The notes under the pieces are model-generated. The model made no database searches and had not been told where the DNA came from. It worked only from the letters and a program-made list of their open reading frames with translations. From Pseudomonadota bacterium (GTDB taxonomy: Bacteria; Pseudomonadota; Gammaproteobacteria; Enterobacterales; Enterobacteriaceae), in contig JAGTSE010000004.1 in assembly GCA_018261615.1 (NCBI GenBank), positions 1-64,000 of the forward strand: a DNA stretch of 64,000 nucleotides. The letters run 5' to 3'. Made by a program: the position numbers and the translations under genes. Within the stretch, counting starts at the first letter, position 1, and the number at the start of each line of letters is the position of its first letter. Positions 55,645 to 64,000 of the stretch are shown here, piece after piece.

Positions 55645-56358
55645 CTATGGGTGGATAAGAGATGTGATCTGCGCAGCGGTGACCGGTGGCCATAATGCCC
55701 CTTGCATTGCGCTGAAGTGAAAAGGTTCCGCCCGCTTCAGGGCAGATTCGTCATCAATACCCGCAATCATCATTGACTGACAATAGGGACTTATCTGTGA
55801 AACGATCGCGCGCATAAAAGGTTCAAATGAAGGAGAAGCTAATCGTTGCTGAACAAAATTTTTATCTAACGCGACCCGTTTAAATAGCCCACCAAAAATG
55901 GCTTTAGTCGATGCCGTTCCCACACCAAAATTAGCCAGTACCAGCGGGTATTGTTTCGCCAATAGAGACAGAGAAGGATCCTCTTTCCCTTTATTGAAAT
56001 TGGGGAAACTCTCATTTACGGTAAATTCCAGAAAAGGAAATTTAGCCACGCTGGCAGCCAGTGCCTCGTCGGTAAGTAAGGCTTCAGCAATAACCGGGGA
56101 TATATTAATCCAGGCGATTAATTGATGTTGTAATAAAAAGAGCTGGCAGGCCTCTATCAGCGCCAGTTGCTCCTTAAATAGTTGCAGGGTTTCATCGGCC
56201 TTCAGGCGCGGGGAAACCAGCTCTGCCGGGGCGCGGACATTACAGTCTCTCCCCACAAAGTTAACGATAACTTCCAGCCCCTGAAGCGTTCCGTTACTTT
56301 TTCTCGCTGGCTGTAATAAAAGCTCCGGGCGATATGTATCATCAAGCAAAATCATCAT
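55645..56358 (-). CDS. ydiV: Anti-FlhD4C2 factor YdiV (degenerate EAL protein)
   Basis: YdiV is an EAL-like protein that binds FlhD and brings FlhD4C2 to ClpXP, repressing flagella in poor medium; it does not cleave cyclic di-GMP. With the start at M(M)ILLDDTYR (56358) the protein is 237 residues, the E. coli length, but there is no convincing ribosome-binding site at this ATG. The frame is open for another 56 codons upstream. The EAL motif position reads GLEVIVNF. The [31 protein letters not shown] segment is the degenerate DDFG/K region. It lies between nlpC and selO. Confidence 0.88.
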   Translation of the reverse strand: MMILLDDTYRPELLLQPARKSNGTLQGLEVIVNFVGRDCNVRAPAELVSPRLKADETLQLFKEQLALIEACQLFLLQHQLIAWINISPVIAEALLTDEALAASVAKFPFLEFTVNESFPNFNKGKEDPSLSLLAKQYPLVLANFGVGTASTKAIFGGLFKRVALDKNFVQQRLASPSFEPFMRAIVSQISPYCQSMMIAGIDDESALKRAEPFHFSAMQGALWPPVTAAQITSLIHP

Positions 56359-56604
56359 TGCGCCAGTCCCGCGTTGTGGGTGATATCCGGCATGGCTAAA
56401 CACAAGCAGATGAATTCCAGGCGTAATGATTTTAGTGAGGTTAACTTCATTTTTATCCCATTTTATATTTGGCTTCTCCTTTATTAGGCTGCTCACTAAT
56501 AGTCTTTCGCCAGATTCAACGTCCACTTATGATAATTAATATTATAAAAGATAATTAGTGGAAACGTCCTGGTTTAACGAATTTTTACTACGGCCGCGCT
56601 GCGC

Positions 56605-57069
56605 TTAAATGCGCCGCGCCTGCCAGAAATTTTTCCGCCAATAGACGTTATCCAGTGAAGAACGCATCACGCCGCGACTGGTGGAAGCATGAATAAATTC
56701 ATTGTCAGTATCATAAATTCCAACATGCAGCCCACTTTCGCCGGACCCGGTTTTGAAGAACACCAAATCGCCAGGCAATAAATCATCTTTGTCGATTTTC
56801 GTGCCAATCTCAGCCTGCTGGCGAGTTTCACGCGGCAGCTGAAGCGCAAATTTGTCACGGAAAGTCATCATCACAAACCCGGAACAATCGACACCTGAAC
56901 GCGTCATACCGCCGTAGCGATACGGTGTACCTCGCCACTCGCTCAATTGATCGTTCAGGCCCGCGATCACCGTGATCGAATCCGACAACCTTGGGTTAGG
57001 TGGCGGAGCGCGATGAGAACTACATCCTGCAAGGAACAGTGCCGCCACCAGAAGAAACCAGATACGCAT
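56605..57069 (-). CDS. nlpC: NlpC/P60 lipoprotein endopeptidase NlpC
   Basis: NlpC is a lipoprotein of the cell envelope with the NlpC/P60 cysteine peptidase domain that cuts peptidoglycan stem peptides. The precursor is 154 residues with lipobox LFLAGC (Cys16). The catalytic Cys is in VDCSGFVMMTF and the His is in ESGLHVGIYDT. It lies 78 bases after btuD and is transcribed in the same direction. E. coli NlpC is the same length. Confidence 0.95.
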   Translation of the reverse strand: MRIWFLLVAALFLAGCSSHRAPPPNPRLSDSITVIAGLNDQLSEWRGTPYRYGGMTRSGVDCSGFVMMTFRDKFALQLPRETRQQAEIGTKIDKDDLLPGDLVFFKTGSGESGLHVGIYDTDNEFIHASTSRGVMRSSLDNVYWRKNFWQARRI

Positions 57070-57147
57070 TCTGGATCTCGCCTCGTACTTTATTTTTATC
57101 GGAATAATCTACCGTGTGAATCAGTTGCGTGGCAAGTCACCTTTTCG

Positions 57148-57897
57148 TCACGTCGCCGGGATCAGCACACGATGCCCGTCTACGTCGAAACGGCGAAAAG
57201 CCATACCGTAAGCTTCCGTCAGATGAGCAGGCGTCAGCACCTCTTCTTGTTTTCCGCTACCCAGTAGCCGCCCGTCGCTCAGTAACCACACCTGATGCGC
57301 ATGGCGCAGCGTATGGTTGAGATCATGGCTACTCATCACGACGGTCACGCCACCGTTTACCAGCTCCGCTATAAGCTTGTCCAGCGCAGCCTGCTGCGCC
57401 ACATCAAGGCTATTCATTGGCTCATCCAGCAACAGCAACTGCCCTGAGGGATTCACCTCCGGGTGGATCTGTAAAATCACTGCGGCCAGCCTCACCCGCT
57501 GCCATTCACCGCCGGAAAGTTGATTGACTCTACGGCTAAGCTTGTCACCCAGCCCAAGCTTAGCGGCAATTTGCCCCAGACAGCGGGTTTGCGCAGTATC
57601 GCGCTGATGCAACAGCAAATAGTGCCAGACTGGCATGGCAAAGGGCGGCGTCTGCTGCTGGGCAAGATAAGCGCGATGTTGCGCCATCGCCAGAGAGGGC
57701 CATTGTTCCAGTGAGCGGTTGTTCAGTAACACCTCGCCCTGCCCGTCAGATAAACCAGCAAGCCGGGCAAGTAGCGTGCTTTTCCCGGCGCCATTTGGTC
57801 CGACCAGATGCAGAATCTCAGCCCGATCAACCGATGCCGTAATCGGCCCCAGCCTGCCCGATTCTCCCACATCTTGCAGTTGCAACAGCGCTGACAT
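57148..57897 (-). CDS. btuD: Vitamin B12 ABC transporter ATPase BtuD
   Basis: BtuD is the nucleotide-binding subunit of BtuC2D2F, which imports cobalamin across the inner membrane. In 249 residues Walker A is [11 protein letters not shown] near residue 34, the signature is [12 protein letters not shown], Walker B is [12 protein letters not shown] and the H-loop is MSSHDLNH. Its ATG overlaps the btuE stop by one base (TAATG). E. coli BtuD is 249 residues. Confidence 0.97.
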   Translation of the reverse strand: MSALLQLQDVGESGRLGPITASVDRAEILHLVGPNGAGKSTLLARLAGLSDGQGEVLLNNRSLEQWPSLAMAQHRAYLAQQQTPPFAMPVWHYLLLHQRDTAQTRCLGQIAAKLGLGDKLSRRVNQLSGGEWQRVRLAAVILQIHPEVNPSGQLLLLDEPMNSLDVAQQAALDKLIAELVNGGVTVVMSSHDLNHTLRHAHQVWLLSDGRLLGSGKQEEVLTPAHLTEAYGMAFRRFDVDGHRVLIPAT

Positions 57898-58448
57898 TAT
57901 TTCACCAGAGCCTGTTTAATAGCCTGTTGCAAAGCCGGATCTTCCGGGGTCATATCCGGCGAGAAACGCTGGATCACAAGACCGTCGCGTCCAATGAGGA
58001 ATTTTTCGAAATTCCATAGAATATCGCCCGGCTCTTTCGGCGCACGGCCTTTACTCTCCATACGCACATAGAAACCACTGTCTTCTGGTGTAACAGCGGA
58101 TGGCGCGGCAGCGATCAATTTTTTATACAGCGGATGACGCCCGTCACCATTCACTTCAATTTTGCTGAACATCGGGAACGTCACGCCGTAAGTCGTGCTG
58201 CAAAAAGTTTTGATCTCCTCTTCCGAACCCGGCTCCTGGCCGAGGAACTGATTGCAGGGGAATCCCAGCACCGTGAAGCCCTCATCACTGAGCGTTTTTT
58301 GCAGGTTTTCCAGTTGTTCATACTGCGGCGTCAGGCCGCATTTAGATGCCACATTGACGATCAGCAACACCTTACCGCGATAAGCTTCCAGCGTTGTCTG
58401 TTCACCATCAATGGTCGTGACTTCAGTATTCAGAATATCCTGTTGCAT
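57897..58448 (-). CDS. btuE: Thioredoxin/glutathione peroxidase BtuE
   Basis: BtuE is a non-selenium glutathione-peroxidase-family enzyme that reduces hydroperoxides. It lies in the btu operon but is not needed for B12 uptake. The 183-residue protein has the peroxidatic Cys37 in [15 protein letters not shown] and the [17 protein letters not shown] and WNFEKFLI motifs. E. coli BtuE is 183 residues. It lies between btuC and btuD. Confidence 0.97.
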   Translation of the reverse strand: MQQDILNTEVTTIDGEQTTLEAYRGKVLLIVNVASKCGLTPQYEQLENLQKTLSDEGFTVLGFPCNQFLGQEPGSEEEIKTFCSTTYGVTFPMFSKIEVNGDGRHPLYKKLIAAAPSAVTPEDSGFYVRMESKGRAPKEPGDILWNFEKFLIGRDGLVIQRFSPDMTPEDPALQQAIKQALVK

Positions 58449-58475
58449 AGCGTACCCTTCGTTGATGTTATGATT

Positions 58476-59462
58476 TCAGGCTTCGCGCCCGACCTTTAAT
58501 AATAACCAGATAAACACCGGCGCACCCAGCGTCGCCGTGACGACGCCGATGGGTAACTCAGCGGCACTGAGCGTCAGCCGGGCAACAATATCGGCGAACA
58601 ACAACGCCACCGCGCCCGCCAGCGCGCAACCAGGAAGCAACGCCCGGTGATCGGTCAGCCCGCAGAGACGTAAAATATGCGGGATCACCAGGCCAATAAA
58701 ACCAATAGATCCCGCCAGCGCAACGCTGACGCCTACCATCCAGCCCGTTGCTACCACCAGCAAATTTCGCCACAGCCACAACGGCAACCCTAACTGCCGC
58801 GCGGATATCTCACCCAGAGCCAGAACGTTCAGCGGTTTTGATTGAAAACAGACCCAGATCATCGCCGGTAACAACGCCGCCATCAGCCAGCTTTGTTGCC
58901 AGTCTACTCCGCCAAAACCCCCCATCATCCAGTACATAAGCTGGCGTAAATCGAATGAGGTAGAAAAGTAAACCGCCCACGTCATTAACGCGGTACAGAT
59001 AATGCCAAGCGCCACACCAGCAAGCAGCAGGCGGCTGGTGGTGAGATGACGCCGGGCGAAGCGTAGCAGAATAAGCGTCACGATCAGCGCTCCGGCGATG
59101 GCACACACGCCCAGCGCCCAGCCAGGCAACATACCGCCGCCTAGCAGTACAGCGGCGATCAGCCCGACGCCCGCGCCGCTTGAGACCCCCAGCAATCCCG
59201 GCTCCGCCAGCGGATTTTCAAAAAGGGCCTGCATTACTGCGCCGCAAAGCGCCAGCGCGGCCCCCACCAGCACCACCGCCAGCGTACGGGGAAGACGAAT
59301 TTGCCAGACAAAGAGCTGGCCATCAGGAGTAAACCAGCCGCCGGGAGCGATCCATTGTTCGCCCGCGCAGAGGCTAATAAACACAGAGAATAATAAAAGC
59401 AGCAATAATCCGCCAAGCCAGAGGCGATTTCGTTGCTGTTGGAGATGAGCGTATGCCAGCAT
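58476..59462 (-). CDS. btuC: Vitamin B12 ABC transporter permease BtuC
   Basis: BtuC is an inner-membrane permease (FecCD family, about ten helices) for cobalamin. The start [11 protein letters not shown] at 59462 gives 328 residues (E. coli 326). The frame reaches further back, but the region before it overlaps the promoter. Family motifs are [42 protein letters not shown] and the cytoplasmic loop [24 protein letters not shown] contacts BtuD. It is first in btuCED. Confidence 0.96.
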   Translation of the reverse strand: MLAYAHLQQQRNRLWLGGLLLLLLFSVFISLCAGEQWIAPGGWFTPDGQLFVWQIRLPRTLAVVLVGAALALCGAVMQALFENPLAEPGLLGVSSGAGVGLIAAVLLGGGMLPGWALGVCAIAGALIVTLILLRFARRHLTTSRLLLAGVALGIICTALMTWAVYFSTSFDLRQLMYWMMGGFGGVDWQQSWLMAALLPAMIWVCFQSKPLNVLALGEISARQLGLPLWLWRNLLVVATGWMVGVSVALAGSIGFIGLVIPHILRLCGLTDHRALLPGCALAGAVALLFADIVARLTLSAAELPIGVVTATLGAPVFIWLLLKVGREA

Positions 59463-59524
59463 GTTAACCATTTTACCGTCAGTCAGGTGACTGATTTTAT
59501 GATTGATGCTGGATGCTGAAAAGA

Positions 59525-59549
59525 AAAAAGGCCGCAATGCGGCCTTTTT
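59525..59549 (-). terminator. ihfA terminator
   Basis: AAAAAGGCCGC / GCGGCCTTTTT stem with AAT loop, 12 bases after the ihfA stop. Confidence 0.9.
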
Positions 59550-59561
59550 AGTTAGTTCATA

Positions 59562-59861
59562 TCATTCAGCTTTGGGCGAAGCGTTTTCAACACGGCTCTT
59601 TAACTTCTGACCGGGTCTGAAGGTCACCACGCGCCGGGCTGTAATGGGAATATCTTCGCCCGTTTTCGGGTTACGCCCCGGACGTTGATTTTTGTCACGC
59701 AAATCGAAATTGCCAAAGCCGGAGAGTTTTACCTGCTCACCGTTTTCCAGAGCACGACGGATCTCTTCGAAAAACAGTTCTACCAGCTCTTTTGCGTCCC
59801 GCTTGCTAAGCCCGAGCTTATCAAACAGATATTCTGACATTTCAGCTTTTGTAAGCGCCAT
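59562..59861 (-). CDS. ihfA: Integration host factor alpha subunit
   Basis: IhfA forms a heterodimer with IhfB and bends DNA sharply at specific sites for recombination, replication and transcription. The 99-residue protein has the DNA-binding beta arm [19 protein letters not shown] with the intercalating proline, and the HU/IHF helices before it. It lies only 4 bases after pheT and is probably cotranscribed with the pheST operon. Confidence 0.98.
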   Translation of the reverse strand: MALTKAEMSEYLFDKLGLSKRDAKELVELFFEEIRRALENGEQVKLSGFGNFDLRDKNQRPGRNPKTGEDIPITARRVVTFRPGQKLKSRVENASPKAE

Positions 59862-59865
59862 AGGT

Positions 59866-62253
59866 TCAATCCCTCAATGATGCCTGGAATCGCTCTTTTA
59901 ATGCCTCTACACATCTGGCAACGGTAGCGGCAATCTCCTCTTCTCCGAGTGTACGGCTGGTATCCTGAAGGATCAGGCTAATGGCAAGGCTCTTATACCC
60001 CTCCGCTACGCCCTTACCGCGGTACACGTCAAATAAGTTTACGCCAACTATCTGATTTACGCCAACTTTCTTACACTCGGCCAAAACATCTGCTGCATGC
60101 ACATTTTCAGCCACAACAACCGCGATGTCACGACGGTTCGCCGGGAAGCGTGAAATCTCCTGAGCCTGAGGAACCACGCGGTCTGCAAGCGCATTCCACT
60201 CCAGTTCAAACACCAAAGTGCGACCGTTCAGATCAAGCTTATGTTCCAGTTCAGGATGTATAACACCAATAAAACCAATACGTTTATCTTTCAAATAAAT
60301 CGCCGCAGATTGTCCCGGATGGAGCGCCGGATTTGTTTCTGCGCGAAATTCAATGGCGGATAATTTGCCCGTCAACTCCAGAACGGATTCCAGATCGCCT
60401 TTCAGGTCGAAGAAATCCACGCTGCTTTTCGCCAGATCCCAATGTTCTTCATAACGGTTGCCGCAAATTGCACCCGCCAGCATGACATCCTGACGAATAC
60501 CAAGATTTGCCTGGGTATCAGGTACAAAGCGCAGACCCGTTTCAAAAATACGTACCCGGCTCTGCTGGCGGTTCTGGTTATAAACAATTGTGCTCAACAG
60601 GCCAGTCCACAGCGACAGACGCATTGCCGACATTTCGCTGGAGATCGGGCTTGGCAGAATCAGTGCTTCTTCGCCCGGGTGGATCAGTTGCTGCAATTTC
60701 GGATCAACGAAACTGTAGGTGATCACTTCCTGGTAGCCTTTATCGTTGAGCATGGTTTTCACACGCTTCAGCGACAGATCCGCTTCACGGTGTTCGCCCA
60801 TGACCAGGCGGGCCTGAACCGGCGCATCCGGAATGTTGTTGTAGCCATAAATACGCGCTACTTCTTCCACCAGATCTTCTTCGATTTCCATATCGAAACG
60901 CCAGCTCGGCGCAACTGCCAGCCATTCATCCTGGCCCTCAGTGACTTCGCAACCAAGGCGTTTCAGGATATCGCTGACCTGCTCATCGGCAATATGATGA
61001 CCAATCAGGCGATCCAGCTTGCTGCGGCGCAGGCGAATGGTCGCACGTTTCGGCAGAGTAGCTTCGTTCGTGACATCAATGATCGGACCCGCTTCACCGC
61101 CGCAGATATTCAGCAACAGGCAAGTTGCACGCTCCATGGCTTTGTATTGCAGTTGTGGGTCGACACCGCGCTCATAACGATGTGAAGCATCAGTGTGCAG
61201 ACCATGACGTCGTGCACGACCGGTAATAGAGAGTGGATTGAAGAAAGCGCATTCCAGCAGTACGTTCTGGGTTTCGCTGTTCACGCCAGAGTGTTCGCCG
61301 CCAAAGATGCCGCCCATCGCCAGCGCTTTGTTATGGTCGGCAATCACCAGCGTATCCGCGCTCAGTTTTGCTTCACTACCGTCCAACAACACCAAGGTTT
61401 CACCCTCTTTTGCCATGCGCACCACGATGCCGCCTTCCAGGCGATCGCGGTCAAACGCATGCATCGGCTGACCCAGTTCCAGCAGAACATAGTTGGTCAC
61501 GTCCACGACCGCATCGATTGAACGAATACCGCAGCGACGCAGTTTCTCTTTCATCCACAGCGGAGTTGGCGCTTTAACATTGATACCCTTCACTACTCGC
61601 CCGAGGTAACGCGGGCAGGCATCTACAGCTTCCACTGCGATCGGCAGCGTGTCGGTAATTGTCGCAGCGACTGGCGAGATTTCCGGTGCAGTCAGAGGAG
61701 ACTGATTCAGTACCGCCACATCGCGCGCGACACCAATGATCCCTAAGCAATCTGCGCGGTTCGGCGTGACGCTGATCTCAATGGTGTTATCATCAAGTTT
61801 CAGGTATTCACGGATATCGGTGCCGATCGGCGCATCTGTCGGCAGTTCAATAATGCCGCTGTGATCATCAGAAATACCCAGTTCGGAGAAGGAGCACAGC
61901 ATACCTTCCGACGGTTCACCGCGCAGTTTCGCCGCTTTGATTTTGAAGTCACCAGGCAGTACTGCACCGACTGTCGCCACGGCGACTTTCAGGCCCAGAC
62001 GGCAGTTCGGCGCACCACAAACGATGTCCAGCAGGCGATCGCCGCCAACATTTACTTTCGTCACGCGCAGTTTGTCTGCGTTCGGGTGTTGAGCGCACTC
62101 CATTACTTCACCGACCACAACACCATGAAACGCCCCGGCAGTTGGCTCTACGCCGTCCACTTCCAGCCCAGCCATGGTGATTTGCTCTGACAGCACTTCA
62201 CTGTCAATGGCTGGATTGACCCATTCGCGTAACCACAGTTCACTGAATTTCAT
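59866..62253 (-). CDS. pheT: Phenylalanyl-tRNA synthetase beta subunit
   Basis: PheT is the beta subunit of the alpha2-beta2 class II synthetase that charges tRNA-Phe. In 795 residues the N-terminal tRNA-binding (EMAP-like) domain is [21 protein letters not shown]. The B3/4 editing domain clears Tyr-tRNA-Phe; B5 and the degenerate catalytic core ([19 protein letters not shown]) follow. A C-terminal anticodon-binding FDX domain ends LKERFQASL. It lies 14 bases after pheS. Confidence 0.97.
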   Translation of the reverse strand: MKFSELWLREWVNPAIDSEVLSEQITMAGLEVDGVEPTAGAFHGVVVGEVMECAQHPNADKLRVTKVNVGGDRLLDIVCGAPNCRLGLKVAVATVGAVLPGDFKIKAAKLRGEPSEGMLCSFSELGISDDHSGIIELPTDAPIGTDIREYLKLDDNTIEISVTPNRADCLGIIGVARDVAVLNQSPLTAPEISPVAATITDTLPIAVEAVDACPRYLGRVVKGINVKAPTPLWMKEKLRRCGIRSIDAVVDVTNYVLLELGQPMHAFDRDRLEGGIVVRMAKEGETLVLLDGSEAKLSADTLVIADHNKALAMGGIFGGEHSGVNSETQNVLLECAFFNPLSITGRARRHGLHTDASHRYERGVDPQLQYKAMERATCLLLNICGGEAGPIIDVTNEATLPKRATIRLRRSKLDRLIGHHIADEQVSDILKRLGCEVTEGQDEWLAVAPSWRFDMEIEEDLVEEVARIYGYNNIPDAPVQARLVMGEHREADLSLKRVKTMLNDKGYQEVITYSFVDPKLQQLIHPGEEALILPSPISSEMSAMRLSLWTGLLSTIVYNQNRQQSRVRIFETGLRFVPDTQANLGIRQDVMLAGAICGNRYEEHWDLAKSSVDFFDLKGDLESVLELTGKLSAIEFRAETNPALHPGQSAAIYLKDKRIGFIGVIHPELEHKLDLNGRTLVFELEWNALADRVVPQAQEISRFPANRRDIAVVVAENVHAADVLAECKKVGVNQIVGVNLFDVYRGKGVAEGYKSLAISLILQDTSRTLGEEEIAATVARCVEALKERFQASLRD

Positions 62254-62267
62254 TGTCTTGCCTGCCT

Positions 62268-63418
<1,151 letters not shown>

Positions 63419-63419
<1 letters not shown>

Positions 63420-63446
63420 AAAAAAGCCTCCACCAGGGAGGCTTTT
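63419..63446 (-). terminator. Phenylalanine attenuator terminator
   Basis: On the minus strand AAGCCTC / GAGGCTT stem with CCTGGTG loop, then TTTTTTT, downstream of the pheM leader. It terminates when charged tRNA-Phe is plentiful and is prevented when ribosomes stall on the Phe codons. Confidence 0.85.
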
Positions 63447-63491
63447 AGGCGCTGTTTTTCGTTTCTTCTTTCACGCGCTAGCCTCCCGGGT

Positions 63492-63536
63492 TCAGGTGCT
63501 AAAGTAAAAAAAGAAGCGGAAAATAGCAGCATTCAT
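63492..63536 (-). CDS. pheM: Leader peptide PheM
   Basis: A 14-residue leader peptide [14 protein letters not shown], identical to E. coli PheM as I recall it, with five Phe codons (three in a row). It controls attenuation of pheST. Confidence 0.95.
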
Positions 63537-63570
63537 GCTTGCGTTACCTTAACAGGGTCAGTGACGGGCT

Positions 63571-63599
63571 ATTGAAAACGCATCACTGCAAAATGTCAA
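63571..63599 (-). promoter_or_regulatory. pheMST promoter
   Basis: On the minus strand a -35 TTGACA (63594-63599) and a -10 TTCAAT (63571-63576) have exactly 17 bases between them, 34 bases before pheM. Confidence 0.7.
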
Positions 63600-63620
63600 T
63601 GTATTGATAAAGTTAAAGCA

Positions 63621-63645
63621 AAAGAGGGAGCCAGGCTCCCTCTCT
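63621..63645 (-). terminator. rplT terminator
   Basis: GAGGGAGCC / GGCTCCCTC stem followed on the minus strand by TCTTTTGC, just after the rplT stop and before the pheM promoter. Confidence 0.75.
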
Positions 63646-63654
63646 TAAACTGGC

Positions 63655-64000
<346 letters not shown>

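Noticed and set aside
60442..61185. A 247-codon frame antisense to pheT
   Set aside because: pheT is an essential, complete gene here; the frame is a shadow.

Overview
The window is chromosomal DNA of a gamma-proteobacterium of the family Enterobacteriaceae. Its gene order matches the Escherichia/Salmonella/Enterobacter segment from pdxY to rplT almost gene for gene: pdxY-tyrS-pdxH-mliC-anmK-slyB/slyA, nemRA-gloA-rnt, grxD-mepH-sodB, purR-punR-punC-cfa-ribE-mdtK, valVW, pykF-lpp-ldtE-sufEDSCBA, menI-ydiJ-ydiK-rprA, ppsA-ppsR-aroH-hemP-selO-ydiV, nlpC-btuDEC-ihfA-pheTSM-rplT. It is neither E. coli K-12 nor Salmonella. There is a single lpp, a different gene set lies between valW and pykF, an lpxP lies in the suf-menI interval, and a GH3/GPH sugar operon lies between rprA and ppsA. 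An Enterobacter/Kosakonia-like genus is likely, but the sequence alone does not settle it.

Layout. 1-100: end of an IS256-family element. 0.2-6.1 kb: vitamin B6 salvage, tRNA-Tyr charging, envelope lipoproteins, muropeptide recycling and SlyA. 6.2-7.1 kb: wreckage of ydhI, ydhJ, ydhK and sodC. 7.2-20.2 kb: conserved redox and purine genes, with detoxification (nemRA, gloA), Fe-SOD, peptidoglycan hydrolase MepH, the PurR and PunR/PunC purine genes and cyclopropane fatty acid synthase. 20.2-20.8 kb: a rearrangement that removes the C-terminal quarter of riboflavin synthase and half of the cfa terminator. 22.6-26.1 kb: two tRNA-Val genes, then an accessory polar amino-acid ABC transporter flanked by two internally deleted genes (an alcohol dehydrogenase and an inositol-monophosphatase/histidinol-phosphatase-like gene). 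26.6-35.3 kb: pykF, lpp, ldtE and a complete suf operon. 35.5-39.5 kb: an accessory block, AT-rich in part, with an alpha/beta hydrolase, two overlapping small ORFs, an EAL-domain protein, a secreted protein and lpxP. 39.7-44.8 kb: menI, ydiJ, ydiK and the sRNA RprA. 44.8-48.6 kb: GH3 glycosidase and GPH symporter. 48.8-64 kb: ppsA/ppsR, aroH, a doubly broken hemP, selO, ydiV, nlpC, vitamin B12 uptake, ihfA, and the attenuated pheMST operon (with a full-length ERIC repeat in its leader) down to rplT.

Regulation is readable in many places: a PhoP box at slyB, a SlyA palindrome at slyA with an identical copy upstream of cfa, a NemR palindrome at nemR, PurR boxes at purR (two) and ydiK, Cra boxes at pykF and ppsA, a TrpR operator at aroH, Fur-like boxes at suf and hemP, and the Phe attenuator.

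The most notable themes are these. (1) At least seven genes in 64 kb are broken, several by large internal deletions; with the IS end this points to recent gene loss. (2) The ribE truncation affects a normally essential enzyme. (3) An accessory block pairs an orphan, probably catalytically degenerate EAL protein with two unrecognised, overlapping small ORFs that have strong ribosome-binding sites. I did not find a CRISPR array, prophage or obvious defence system.
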